This document shows, one piece after another, positions 1 to 11,789 of a DNA stretch of 64,000 bases. The DNA lies in contig CM043948.1 of NCBI GenBank assembly GCA_014529385.2, forward strand, positions 22,460,451 to 22,524,450, in the 5' to 3' direction. Under the pieces are notes generated by a model. That model did no database searches and was not told where the DNA came from. It saw only the letters and a program-made list of their open reading frames with translations. The translations under genes were made by a program, and so were the position numbers. Within the stretch, counting starts at the first letter, position 1. Each line of letters starts with the position of its first letter. This stretch comes from Adiantum capillus-veneris. Lineage: Eukaryota > Streptophyta > Polypodiopsida > Polypodiales > Pteridaceae.

Positions 1-92
1 TTTAGGCTAGTTGCGTGCTTGGAGCCATCTCTAGCTTGCACACAGTGTATTGGCAAGTTCCTTGCATTGACACGTGCAACAGACGCGCACAA
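1..92 (+). mobile_element. 3' end of an LTR (tRNA-Asp-type family)
   Basis: This stretch matches 56466-56556 at roughly 85% by eye, sharing TGTGCTTGGAGCCAT-like and GTTCCTTGCATTGACACGTG blocks. In the second copy it lies immediately before a primer-binding-like site, so it is the end of an LTR in plus orientation. Here no primer site follows, which suggests a 3' LTR or a solo LTR. The rest lies left of the window. Confidence 0.55.
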
Positions 93-96
93 CATT

Positions 97-248
97 AAAC
101 TTAAGTGCGTGTGCACTCTAAGTGAGTGTGTGTATCCCTAATTTTAAACTTAAGTTTGTGCGTGTTCCAAATAAACTTAAGTGTGTGTGCACTCTAAGTG
201 AGTGTGTGTATCCCTAATTTTAAACTTAAGTGTGTGCGTGTTCCAGTT
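97..248. repeat. 76-bp tandem duplication
   Basis: Two head-to-tail copies of about 76 bp begin at 97 and 173. Each holds AAACTTAAGTG, CACTCTAAGTGAGTGTGTG and TATCCCTAATTTT, with only a few mismatches. It sits directly after the LTR tail. No coding potential was seen from 249 to 559 either. Confidence 0.85.
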
Positions 249-559
249 AACCAATGTGTACTTGTGAAATTGACAATCTTGATTGATGATTTGTGGTATA
301 GACATTGCTAATTAATCGATAGTGTGCTTAATGTGCAAGTTTAATGAGGTTAACCCTTGTGTGTTGATTGTGAAAGAGAAGGACTTGAGGAAGATTCATC
401 TACATAGGGTAGAAACAATTGTGAACATGTCCTCTTTAACAATAGGTAAGGTGGTCATGGAAGAGGCAACCACCAAGTGCAATAGTAAAATAATTCTAGA
501 GATCGAAGATAAGTGGTCAATGAAATTTTTGAGGTAGGGGGAGTCCGAGAGGTTGTGAA

Positions 560-1620
560 AATGCACAGTGTAACAATATTGGTCAACATGGCAATGATGT
601 ATAGTGGGCTTGTGGGAGACATGATCACTTGGAATGTGATTGTCTAGGTAGCAGACATCAAAATAATAATGCAATCACTAGCAAGGGTATAGATGAGCTT
701 GAGAGGCTCTTTGTGGTACAAAACATGTTAAATACTATGTCTGTAAATGTGGCAAAGTCTGGAGATAATGTATGGTATGTGGATTGAAGTGCATCAAATC
801 ACATACCAGTCATGGTGAGTGGTTCAAGGAACTACAGACTTTGTAGAGTCCTAGCTATGTAAAGATTGGGGGGATGATACTGCACATCCCATTATGCATA
901 TAGAAAATGTATCATTGTCTATGATAAATGGTAAAGTAAAGTACTTGGCTGATGTACTATATGTACCTAGTATCACAAAGAATTTGGTTTCTATTGAGCA
1001 GGGTTTGCAATAGTGGTTCAATTTAGATGGTCTCTCTATCAAAGAGCATAAGAAGAATGGAAGGTTGGTTGCACATGGAAAGAAAGTTGGTAGAATGTTT
1101 ACTTTGGATGTAAATGTGCCCGAGGTGAATGCTGCCATATTTGCACAAGGTGCAAGATTTGTTGAAAATATTGAGATTCAGCACAAATGTGTTGGTCATG
1201 TAAATATGCAAATTTTGAAGACGATGCAAACTAAAGAGATGATTGCAGGTTTTCCAACATTTAAAGTTGTTGACATGAAATTTTTTGTGACGTTTATCAG
1301 TTTGGAAATCAGGCAAAACCATTCTTTCCTCATGATAAGCATGTATTGGAATTACTAGATACAAATTTATGGGGTTTGACAAAGAGTAGCTACATCTATG
1401 GGTGGATGCAGCTACTATGTGATCTTGACCATATGAGGAAGGAATGATTCTACTTCATGAAGCAAAAAAGTTAACTTTCAAGTCTATGGTTGAAAAACAG
1501 ACTAGGAAACATGTAAAGTGTTTGAGGTCAAATGGTGGCTCCTCCAATGAGATTAATTCTTTCCTAAGAAAGAATGAATTCAAAGGAAATTTTCATATAG
1601 GTATAAAATCTTTTGAAGGA
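560..1620 (+). pseudogene. Decayed Ty1/copia gag-protease-integrase remnant
   Basis: Conceptual translation across frames gives, in order: a zinc-knuckle-like GRHDHLEC; the protease neighbourhood WYVD followed by a stop, then SASNH, equivalent to WYVDSGASNH (near 770-800); the LADVLYVPSITKNLVSI block (about 950-1000); the GAG-pre-integrase HKCVGHVNMQIL block (about 1180-1230); and integrase-like fragments to about 1600. Frameshifts and stops are frequent, so the element is dead. No LTR pair was found. The region 322-559 is open but was not recognised. Confidence 0.75.
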
Positions 1621-2149
1621 ATCCTTTTCATTTTCTTTTACTTGGGTAATATTTTCTAGCAAAAAGTTCCCTCCTCTGTTGCTGGAGAGAGCTTTGTCAT
1701 TTATCAATCCCTTAGAATTTTCAAATTATGGTTGTCTTTGATAAAAATTATGCTAGAACCATATTTGAAGGACAATATGGTACAATCCACACTTTTATGA
1801 CATGTGAGTCATGACATATATCACCCCAAAAGGATGGTGCAGCCGCACTTGGACCAATGTTCTTTATGTTTTTCTTGCATTTACCAACTCTGGAACCCAA
1901 CCACCCTTGACATTGAACTCTACTACCCTTTGGTATATGACGCAGTGCCTCTATCTCTTCTACTACCTAATCACTCGCGTTATCTTTGGACTCCTGAGCT
2001 GCCATTGTGAATGTTGGTTTTGTTCCTTGACGATTGAGAGGAACATTCTGTGTAATATATCCAGGCCGATGCGGCGCATCCTCCTCCTCACAATGTACTA
2101 GCATTTTTGCACCTTCTGGCTACTGTAATATTATCTCCATCCATTACTG
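1621..2149. other. No recognised gene
   Basis: Short overlapping ORFs on the plus strand have no recognisable motifs. A minus-strand stretch (about 2005-1800) reads MAAQESKDNASD followed by a stop and could be a decayed coding fragment, but nothing links it to a family. Confidence 0.3.
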
Positions 2150-3790
2150 GTCTTTGATATAGGGCGTACCTCCCAGACCATCTTCAATGTCTTTAGCAAT
2201 GGCTATCGGACCTAGTGCTTTTCCTTGTTGTGCGCGCCGACCAAGTTTTTTTGTTGATGGACCTGCTCCATGATATCTACCTTCGACAAAAGCAAGCATC
2301 TTCACACTTTGCAACTATGAATTTGATAGATCGGAAATGCATGCATCGTACAAGCTCAACAATTCTTTGTTTCCCTTGCCGGCTAGCCAGCCAACTGGCA
2401 TGCTTTGTTACTGCAAAGTTTGTAGTTGGAATGTATGACAGATTATCTACTTCCTGCAAAATAAAAAAAATTCAAGTTAATGCATTGAAGTAAATAATTT
2501 TACATGCCACTAATACACATTCTACATAGTTTTACCCCAACAAAGTGCTTTCTCCAGAGTGAGGGTAACGCACGTGCCCCCAACTGAGCCAACAATCCAT
2601 CTGGGACAAGTTACTGTCGACTACTTTACCAATTTCCCACCAAGCTCGAATAGTCCTATTGAAGCTTGTTGCCTCATCCTTGCTCCTTGCACATTGCCAA
2701 AGTTCACACACACGCTTGTGCTTGTCCTGGAAACTTTTATGCACGTATTGCATGGTGTGAATTTGCAAATTTTGCTCCCAATGAAACAAGCAAGAACGTT
2801 CTCTTCCCTCCATAATATTGTCAGGCCCTCCATTAAATACAGATTGAACAACTCTCCATTTGCCCCAGCCTCATCTACCATGAATCCTCTAAAATTTGAT
2901 GGAAGGTGCCCACTTTCCAAAAGCACTGAATTCATCATTTCCCAAAACATGGTTTGGGCATGTGTGTCTTCTTCTTTCATCTCGCAAATGGCTATTGTTT
3001 GCATTTATTGTTGAGATGTCGAGCTCTACACCTTGAGCTGGCATCCACTACGGGTCTTGGCCGCTTACGGCATTTACTCACTGGCGCGTTAGGTGACCGA
3101 CACGGAGGATCTCTGCCAGTGATTCTACAGCTGGACTACACTTATAGTGCCAGCCTAGTACGCTTCTAGCGAGTTCACACTTAGTGACCGCATGTACATA
3201 TGTGCTACTTTTCAGCTTTAGCACTTAGTCATTTTGTACTCTCTTTTCTGTGAAGAAGAAGAAGAAGCTTTCCATCTCTGTGTGCTTTTTGCTTGTCTTG
3301 TGTAGCTCTCTTGCATCCTCATTCTTTACATTTATTAGATCCTAAAGAGTGCATTGATTAATCTTTGTTACAAACAAAAGAAAAAGAATAGGGTCGATAT
3401 ATCAGTAGGTCTTATGCAGGGTCGTAGACACGAGCTGCCATTGTTGTCCATCTTGCTCTACTGTACGGACGTGATCAAAGAAAACCTAGCTTTTTTGGAG
3501 GTCTCCACTACCGTCTTGCCGCCTTCTATTTACAAGCTCAACACTAAATCCTGGGCCATTGACTGACATTTTGAACACATGACATCTTTTGCTTTGATCT
3601 GTGGATTGTCTTGGAAAAAGCAAACCGTGAAAAAACTTGTAGCCGCAACTGTTGGACTTTGCACCAACACCAATACATGTCGTTGTAGCTTCTCGCATCC
3701 AATGTTTGAATCTGAGTTACAAACCACAAATATGCAGGTAAGAACATATAGAGGGAGCACACATGAAACAACTTTACCTTTGTGTATGAA
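2150..3790 (-). pseudogene. MULE-like transposase, C-terminal half (pseudogene)
   Basis: Minus-strand pieces in order: HVFKMSVNGPG...VFFDHV (about 3600-3480); then, after a gap, QTIAICEMKEEDTHAQ; then FMVDEAGANWRVVQSVF followed by ERSCLFHWEQNLQ (about 2900-2760). An Asp region followed by a C-x2-H pair is the usual second-Asp/C-H layout of Mutator-like transposases. A plausible GT-AG intron at 2454-2535 leads to KHASWLASRQGK. Frameshifts and stops break it. The zinc-binding N-terminal half probably lies at 8471-9549, with foreign DNA between. Family assignment is from motif layout only. Confidence 0.5.
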
Positions 3791-3849
3791 TTAGTGGCCG
3801 CATCTCCTCTAGCACAGAGAGCAGCTCATTACTTGTAAGGTTTCCAGTT

Positions 3850-4440
3850 TCTGAAACCTTAAAGATTAAAGCTTAATCAAACTGATATAATTATTGAAAA
3901 AGCAATGTAGAATTGTCCGACTGTGGCAAATATTGGTATTTTTGGAATCTTAAGCACAACAAACCCCGGGCTAGAAATTTTCAGAACAGAATTTCGATAA
4001 AATCTGGAAAAGTTACGGGCTCTGAAAGGTTACACTAGGAATTTAATTAGTTAAGTAAAATCGGACGGTTTCAGTAATTATTATTAATAAAGACTTTCTT
4101 ATCCTAAGGTTCTAGAAATTACTAATATTTCCATATTTCATCATTAAAAATCAGAGAAATTAGTAAAAATCGATTCTGTGTATCTGGGGGGCTGTGTGGG
4201 GTAACGATGAACTCTCCCAGACTAGATTTAGCAGTAGGGGGCGTTTTTTGACCTATAGGGATGCTTGGGATGCAAGTTATTGCCATTTTCCAGCCTGTGA
4301 GTGCCCAAAAACCTATAAATATGACCCTTGCTTCACAATTTCAGATAGACTCGGAGCCTTGGCATACTCTCTCTCATCTAGAGAGACCGCTACGCAAGAT
4401 CAAGCTGTAGTTGGTTAATTAAACGCTACTTAGCCTAATC
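3850..4440 (+). mobile_element. Possible LTR / promoter region of an inserted element
   Basis: This stretch lies just after the right edge of the broken transposase half. It has a TATA-like CTATAAATAT (4313-4322), followed by a pyrimidine-rich stretch and then by the AT-rich leader with the 152-bp array. The layout resembles a plant LTR promoter and R/U5. There is no second copy in the window and no clear primer site, so the call is tentative. Confidence 0.3.
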
Positions 4441-4639
4441 CTTCTTAATTAGCAAAGCTAGGTTAACCTATTTTCTTAACAAATTAAAGATTAATCCTAT
4501 GTATACTAAAAAATACTCTCTTAATTAAATATTCTCTGCTGATTATTGTAATTAACCTTAGGGATATTAAGCTAATTAATTATCACATCATATTAGGGCT
4601 GAAATTATCCATATTAATCATAAATTAAATTGAAAATAT

Positions 4640-6660
4640 ATTAATTAAGTTTAGATTAAGTTGAGATAATTATCAGAGCTGCAAAAGACTGTCATCAAGC
4701 TAAGATAATTTTTTGAGTAATTTTTATAATTAATTAAGCAGAATTACACTGTTTTTTAGAGAAAAATAAAAGGGAAAATAATCAAATTGATTCAAAATGC
4801 TTTGAGCTATTTATTAGAGGTTAATCACATCTTAGGGAACCCGTGATAATAATATTAACCTCAGATAATTAATTTAACTAATTCTTTTAGCAAAATTACA
4901 CTATTTTTAGGACAAATTAAAAGGGGAAATTAGCAAATTGATTCAAAATACTTTGAGTTATTTATCAGAGGTTAATTACATGTTAGGAAACCCGTGATAA
5001 TTATTTTAGCCTCAGATACTTAATTTACCTAATTATCTTAGCAGAATTATATTGTTTTTAGGACAAATTAAAAGAGAGAAATTAGCAAATTGATTCAAAA
5101 TTCTTTGAGTTATTTTTAAAAGGTTAATTACATAATAGAAAAACTGTGATAATTATGTTAACCTCAGATAAGTAATTTATCTAATTATCTTAGCATAATT
5201 ACACTATTCTTAGGACAAATTAAAAGGAGGAAATTAGCAAATTGATTCAAAATGCTTTGAGTTATTTATGAGAGGTTAATTACATATTAGAAAACCTATG
5301 ATAATCATATTAATCTCAGATAATTAATTTACCTAATTATCTTAGCAGAATTATACTATTTTTAGAACAAATTAAAACGGGAAAATTAGCAAATTGATTC
5401 AAAATGCTTTGAGTTATTTATCAGAGGTTAATTACATGTTAGGAAACTTGTGATAATTATGGTAATTTCAGATAAGTGATTTTCCTAATTATCTTAGCAG
5501 AATTACACTGTTTTCTAAGACAAATTAAAAGGGAGAAATTAACAAATTGATTCAAAATGCTTTGAGTTATTTATCAGAGGTGAATTACATGTTAGTAAAC
5601 CCTTTGATAATTATTTTAACCTTAGGTAATTAGTTTATCTAATTATCTTAGTAGAATTACACTATTTTTAGGACAATTTAAAAGGAAAAAGATAGCAAAT
5701 TGATTCAAAATGCTTTGAGTTATTTATCAAAGGTTAAATACATCTTAGGAAACCCGTGATAATTATGATGATCTCAGATAAATAGTTTACCTAATTATTT
5801 TAGCCGAATTAACTTGTTTTTAAGACAAATTAAAAGGGAAAAAATAGCAAATTGATTCAAAACGCTTTGAGTTATTTACCAAAGGTAGTTACATCTTACG
5901 AAACCCATGATAATTATGTTAAACTCAGATATATAGTTTACCTAATTATCTTAGCAGAATTACACTTTTTTTAGGAAAAATAAAAGGGGAAAATTAGTAA
6001 ATTAACCCAAAAAGATTTGAGATAATTATTAGAGGTAAATTACATCTTAAGTAATCCATTATAATTATATTAACCATAGATAATTATTTTAGATAATTAT
6101 CCTAGTAGAAAACCACTATTTTTAGGATAAATTAAACGGGGAAATTAGTAAATCATGTACTATGATTACATGCTATTTATCAGAGCTATATTATAGGATA
6201 AAGAGGCTATGATAATTATGTCAAGGTTAGAAAAGTAGTATATATATTTATCTAAGTAAAATTATACTAATTATAACTAAAAACTAAAGGGGGAAATTAG
6301 TAAATCATGCTATATGATTACATGCTATTTTCCAGAGCTATATTACATGATAAAAAGTCCGCAAAAAATATGTCAAGGTTAGAAACTTAGTATAGATATT
6401 TATTTAAGTCAAAATATACTAATTGTGGCTGAAATTTAAAGGGGGAAATTAGCTAATCATGTTATATGATTACATTCTATTTATGAGAGTTAGATTACAT
6501 AATAAAGAGGCCATGATAATTATGTCAAGGTTAGAGAAGTAGTATAAATATTTATTTAAGTCAAATTATCCTGATTTTAGCTTAAATTTAAAGATGGAAA
6601 TTATTAAATTGAGTTGGAAAATAATAAGATAATTACCAGAGGTAAAAAATATCTCTATCT
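4640..6660. repeat. ~152-bp AT-rich tandem array
   Basis: The anchor TTGATTCAAAATGCTTTGAG recurs with its G at 4789, 4940, 5092, 5244, 5396, 5549, 5702 and 5854, that is every 151-153 bp. More diverged units follow near 6004, 6153, 6305 and 6455. Each unit also carries TTATTTATCAGAGGTTAATTACAT, GTGATAATTAT and CTAATTATCTTAGCAGAATTA. About 12-13 units, most diverged at the right end. There is no coding potential. It probably belongs to the leader of an LTR element. Confidence 0.9.
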
Positions 6661-7141
6661 ACTTGTGATAAGTATGCCATAATTTATTAGTAAGTTTAGA
6701 AAATTATAATTGACTAAAAGTCCTATTTTTGGTCAAAGATTAATTAAAAGAAATAGACTTTGCGGTCAAAAGTTGTAGCAAAATTATAGTAAGTGTAAAA
6801 CTATGATATAAAATTGAAGAAATAAAAATTTTGAGAGAAAATAAATAGAATAAATATTAAGCTCAAAATAAGTAGATTCTAAGCTTAAAAGTCGATGGGA
6901 AAATTAGGAAAAAGATATAGACAATTATAAGAAAATTAGGAGAGCTTAGAAAACCCTCAGGGAAGCGGTGGAAAAAGTTATCATGCCTATATAGACAAAT
7001 AAGAAATTACTAGGTCAAGAATTTACCCATTAAGACTATAAATTTAACCTTGAGTGGGTTACGGCTGAATACAAAGGTTAAGTTTAGATTTCGAATTATT
7101 TACCTAATGGTTAGACATCCATTCTAAATGGATAAGAAGTT
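6661..7141. other. AT-rich non-coding stretch
   Basis: Very AT-rich DNA joining the tandem array to the ORF at 7142, with no recognised feature. It may be the untranslated leader of the same element. Confidence 0.35.
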
Positions 7142-7327
7142 ATGGCACCTAAAAGGACCCGAGAAAATCCTACATCTGATGATGAGGACGTAGCTCCAAA
7201 ACGAACTAGAACGTCGCACGACAACGAAGCCGGGCCTAATAGTAGGCCTACGGAGGAGAGTCTTCAGACGCCAGTGCAACAACAGATGGCCAATCAATCC
7301 CAGGTGGGTTTCCCATTATTCAATTAA
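7142..7327 (+). CDS. Short basic ORF, possible first exon or gag start
   Basis: A 61-residue ORF starts MAPKRTREN and repeats the block as VAPKRTRTS, then becomes polar and Gln-rich. CCCAG followed by GTGGGT at about 7302 could be a splice donor, which would make this a first exon of about 54 codons. The basic PKRTR blocks resemble nuclear-localisation signals or the disordered start of a gypsy gag. It lies downstream of the tandem array. No domain is recognised. Confidence 0.3.
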   Translation: MAPKRTRENPTSDDEDVAPKRTRTSHDNEAGPNSRPTEESLQTPVQQQMANQSQVGFPLFN

Positions 7328-7954
7328 GTCTTTAAATAGTTTAAGTTCTTTTATAAGTTAACATTGCATACGTAAGGAGTGAGTAAGAATCAGAAAGGAA
7401 ATAGTTGGTGAAAAACGAAAGGTAACTTCCAAGAAACCAACGTGCATTTGTTTATAAAGTAGGAAAGAATTGTTTGGGTACTGGTTGAATTAGGAAAGAT
7501 ATGATTGATCATCCTTAAGACAACTTGTCTCAAGACACCTCCGACTCCTTGGTATAAATTGATGATAATGATGGCTTTCTAGCCACGGATAAGTTGGTTA
7601 CCCCCATGAACGTTGAGTTTCTACTCCGTGTCATGTCTTGATGTTTCTATATAAGTTAGGATACCATTTTTTATCCTAGTGGAGCCGCCCGGTTGTATGG
7701 GCACCCGGAACCTTGGGTGGGGGTTTATCCACTCCAGATTGTGAATAAGGAATGGGTGCCGCTTTTCACCCTTAGGTGATCTTGAGACAAGAAGATTATT
7801 GGTCATGGTTATTATGGACAATGTTTTGATTGGCAGTACCATGTCTTAAGTTTAAAGATGTCTGTTTGTAAAAAGAATGTTTTCAATACTGTTTTCAAGG
7901 GCTGTTTTAATGAAATTCAGTTATGAAAGTTAAAAGGAATCATTGTTTTAATTG
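7328..7954. other. Unassigned stretch
   Basis: Contains only short overlapping ORFs. It lies between the basic ORF and the dispersed repeat, so it is probably part of the same inserted element. Nothing in it is recognised. Confidence 0.3.
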
Positions 7955-8470
7955 TGAAAAAAATGTGGTAGTAATTAAACAACACAGAAATCACGTGTGA
8001 GTGCGGGGTGGTAAGTGGGGATGACTAACGTTGTCAATCATGGACGGGTGGACCTGATTAGTCAGGTAACTATCCCTGCGCACTAAAACGTTTAGAAAAC
8101 TTCTTCACTTGGAAGAGGAGTCCACCAATGTTTGTGCCCTCACATCTGTTGGGGGGAAAAAAGCGTTGGTTGAGGATACCTTAGCCCAATCGTGGCAGTT
8201 ATAGGGCCAAAATAGTTTTTTGGACTTTTAATATGTTGTCCCGTTTTCGCTTGGAGACAGGACTAGGTCTTCTTCTAAGGCTATAGACCCAAGCCATTGT
8301 CAATGGTAAAGGTCTATTCCTTTGATTTTTCGTGTTTAGAGACTCTGATTTTTATCACACCTAGAGACCTGTCAAGGATCCCATCCCGATCTTGGTATTG
8401 GCGGGTTGGGGATCTCACATTATTATTCAATTGCTTCCCAAATCTCATGCACCATTGATCCCATAACCAT
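7955..8470. repeat. Dispersed repeat, copy A
   Basis: Shares scattered blocks with 39935-40530 in the same order and orientation: GTGGTAGTAATTAAA, GGGTGGACCTGATTAGTC (GGGTAGACCCGATTAGTC in copy B), an AAAAAGGCGTTG-like block and GGTTGGGGATCTCACAT. It is diverged but collinear. Its right end coincides with the resumption of the transposase-like frame at 8471, so it may be the terminal part of the inserted element. Confidence 0.55.
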
Positions 8471-9549
8471 CTACCTTGAAAGATTTAATTGCAAGTGCCT
8501 AGGTCCAGTCACTGGGATTTTAGACAACACACGTGACACAAGCTCTCTAGTTTGTCTGATTGCTGATCGCAAAACTCCCTTGGTCACGGGATGATTATGT
8601 CGTTCGAGATGTATAAGTAAATGGGTCCAATTGTAATGAGCTAATAAGTAATAGACAGTGCATGGACACTCCCGAAGAAGAATTGGACAATTGCCACAAA
8701 GAAAGCAACTAAGTGTTCCATTTTCGGAGCTAAACATACAAACAAAAGAAATTGATGTTAGTAGTTTCCCATTCCAAGAGGCCTCGTTTGGCAACCCGTT
8801 TATTGCATTTATCGAGCATGAGCTATTCTTACAAATGAGGTGCCCACCACATTTACTTCTCTTGATCAATGATGGATACCTCATTCTAAACTGAACAGAC
8901 TTAACCCAACAATGGCCATCATACTTCTGATCCATTCCCATCATTTTTGGAATGCCATCTGGCACCGCGTCTAGCTTATAAACGTAGTCCCCATTGTATA
9001 TTTGAGGAACTTCATCAACATGCTTCTTAATTGAACATCTAGAGATCGTTCGGCTTAATTTGGGGTACTTGTGACTATTTAATGCAATATACTCTAATGT
9101 ACTTTGTGTTTTTTCCAATCGCTGAAATTTTACTCTTTTTTCTACATAGGCATGAAAGGAATCATCAGTCTTACCAGATGAAGTTTTGGTAGGCCTTTCT
9201 CCTTGTTCTTCAATGGAACTGTCGACAATTCTACAATTGCCACCTTCGATGTTGAGGCTAATTTCACACCGTCGTGCGTGACCAACAGAAACCTTGAAGA
9301 CAAGGTTGAATCCATCACAAAGTGAAACTGTTGATTTACTTGCACACCATCTTCCACCTGCATTTGAATGTCACCATCCAAAGTTGAAATGATGGCAAAC
9401 ATCTTATTATCACCACAACCTCCATAGTCCACAGGATTCACCATCGAATATCTTGTTGAGCAATCAATCAACAAGGGGAAATTGCCAATAGTATTTAAAA
9501 ATAAACTCACCTTGCTCAATGATGATGAAGCCATTGCCCAACAAATCAA
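8471..9549 (-). pseudogene. Zinc-binding N-terminal half of a transposase-like protein
   Basis: Two open frames. The upstream one (9549-9142) contains MASSSLSKVSLFL. The second (9118-8471, 215 codons) contains the Cys/His-rich block SKCGGHLICKNSSC, then CFLCGNCP, and RECPCTVYY...HLERHNHPV, which looks like a WRKY-GCM/FLYWCH-type zinc ribbon often placed at the N terminus of MULE-like transposases. The frame is lost at about 8471 where a repeat begins. It probably continues in the 3790-2150 pieces. The two frames need a frameshift or intron to join. Identity is inferred from the Cys/His spacing. Confidence 0.45.
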
Positions 9550-9789
9550 GCGGAAGCAATTGCATATATGTGAATTTCCAAGCTAACTCCATGTCATATA
9601 TTTATAGGCATTCGAGACACTTTATATACTATCTCCCTCACCATGTCTATCATTTATTCTACCTCACACTCTATATATAACACTCCTTCTTCTTGAACCC
9701 AATCTATTCTTTTTGCAAAATATACCATGTAATTTGGCCATATCCTAAAATTTTGCCAATTTTCCACAACTCCCAAAACAACTCTAGAC

Positions 9790-11440
9790 TAGATTTTTCT
9801 TAAAAAAAAGACAAAAAGTTGATTCTTTTGATAAGAAGACTGTTTGTCTATCATTACAAATCTATTTCTCGCCACAATCAATGACAAAATATGGGGGGTA
9901 ATTTGTAAATTTATGAAATTTGAGGGGTATTCTTGGAATTTCCACAAATTAGAGTTGTTTTTTGGTAAATTTTCCCAATTTTTATAATTTCTTGACAATT
10001 GAGATCCTTTTTTTGAGAGCTTAGCATGTTATTTGTCACAAATAACCTCCCCAAAAAGGCAATCATTTCTAAAAATAATGAAGCAATTCATCTCCAAAAC
10101 CTACATAAACAACTCAAATTCTAGTTTTAGAATCTTGTATTGATAGGCAATCAATCTTCTTATGAAAACATACAAATTTTGTCATCTTTTTGGAAATTTA
10201 CTCTCACAACCAGGGGTATTTTTGTTTGTTTAGAATATTTGAAAGGCATTTTGGGAATTAATGACAAAATATGGGTGGTGATTTGATTCTTTTAAAATCT
10301 GAGGTGTATTTTGGGAATTTCTACAAATTAGAGGGGTTTTCTTGTGATTTTCCAAATCTTTATCCTTTCTTGACAATTGAGATCCTTTTTTTGAGAGCTT
10401 AGCATGATATTTGTCACAAATCACCTCCCAAAAAATGCGAAGCAATTCATCTTCAAAGCCTACATAAATAGCTCAAATTCTAGTTTTAGTATCTTGTATT
10501 GATATACAATCAGTCTTCTTATGAAAACCAACAATTTGTTTTATCTTTTAAAAAATTTACTCTCACAATTAGGGGTATTTTGTATGTTATGGAAAATTCT
10601 GACGGGCATTTTGGTAATAAACGACAATATATGGGGGGTATTTTGTAAATTTTTAAAATTAGAGGAGTATTCTTGGAATTTCCACAAATTCGAGGGGGTT
10701 TTTTGTTATTTTTCCTAATCTTTATCCATACTTGACAATTGCGATTTTTTTTTGAGAGCTTAGCATGTTACTTGTCACAAATCACCTCCCAAAAAGGCAA
10801 TTATTGATAAAAATAATGAAGCAATTCATCTCCAAAGCCTACATAAACAACTCATATTCTAGTTTTAGTATCTTGTATTGATAGACAATCAATCTTCTTA
10901 TGAAAACCAACAAATTTTTTTATCTTTTAATAAATTTACTTTCACAACCAAGGGTATTTTGGGAATAAATGAAAAATATGGGGGGTATTTTGTAGATTTT
11001 TGAAATTAGAGGGGTATTTCCACAAATCAGAGGGGTTTTCTGATTAGTTTTCATAATCTTTATCCATACTTGACAATTGTTTTTTTTTTTGAGAGCTTAG
11101 CATGTTACTTGTCACAAATCACCTCCTGAAAGGGCAAATTATTGATACAAATAATGAAGCAATTCATCTCCAAAGCCTACATAAATAGCTCAAATTCTAG
11201 TTTTAGTATCTTGTGTTGATAGACAATCGGTCTTCTTATGAAAACATACAATTTGTTTTATATTTTGAGAAATTTACTCTCACAACTAGGGGTATTTTTT
11301 ATATTTTGGAAAATTTGAAGGGCATTTTTGGAATCAATGACAAAATATGGGGGGCAATATGGAAATTTTTAAAATATGAGGGGTAATTCGGGAATTTCCA
11401 CAAATTACAGGAGTTTGTTGGTAAGTTTCCACTTTATATG
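9790..11440. repeat. ~340-380-bp tandem array, 4-5 copies
   Basis: The block TTTTTTTGAGAGCTTAGCATG recurs with GAGAGC at 10015, 10393, 10754 and 11091, giving spacings of 378, 361 and 337 bp. Each unit also has a GACAAAATATGGGG block, AGAGGGGT tracts, ATGAAGCAATTCATCTCCAA, CTAGTTTTAGTATCTTGT and TTACTCTCACAAC. Partial units lie at both ends. Unit length shrinks rightward through indels. The array is AT-rich and non-coding. Confidence 0.88.
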
Positions 11441-11477
11441 GCTAAAAAATGCAGAAGCAAAACACAAGCGCGTGCGC

Positions 11478-11607
<130 letters not shown>

Positions 11608-11789
11608 GATTATTGTCCATGGAGGTCATATATGACCTATGGGACCAAAAACACAATATTACAACGATTCATTCTCAGTGTGGGCTGATACATATCAGTT
11701 AAGGACTGAGGTTCCATCAAGAGGGTAGAATAGGAAAAAAGAGAAAACAAAAAACTAAGGGTCGGTTGGGGGAGAGCTGGTTTGGGATT

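Noticed and set aside
1804-2101. Plus-strand ORFs of 68 and 96 residues
   Set aside because: Overlapping frames without motifs. The minus strand looks slightly more protein-like but is also unassigned.
4789-6460. Regularly spaced repeats as a possible CRISPR array
   Set aside because: Unit of 152 bp with no distinct spacers, in eukaryotic DNA. It is a tandem satellite.
7621-7842. 73-residue minus-strand ORF
   Set aside because: No motif, and it lies in probable element-derived non-coding sequence.
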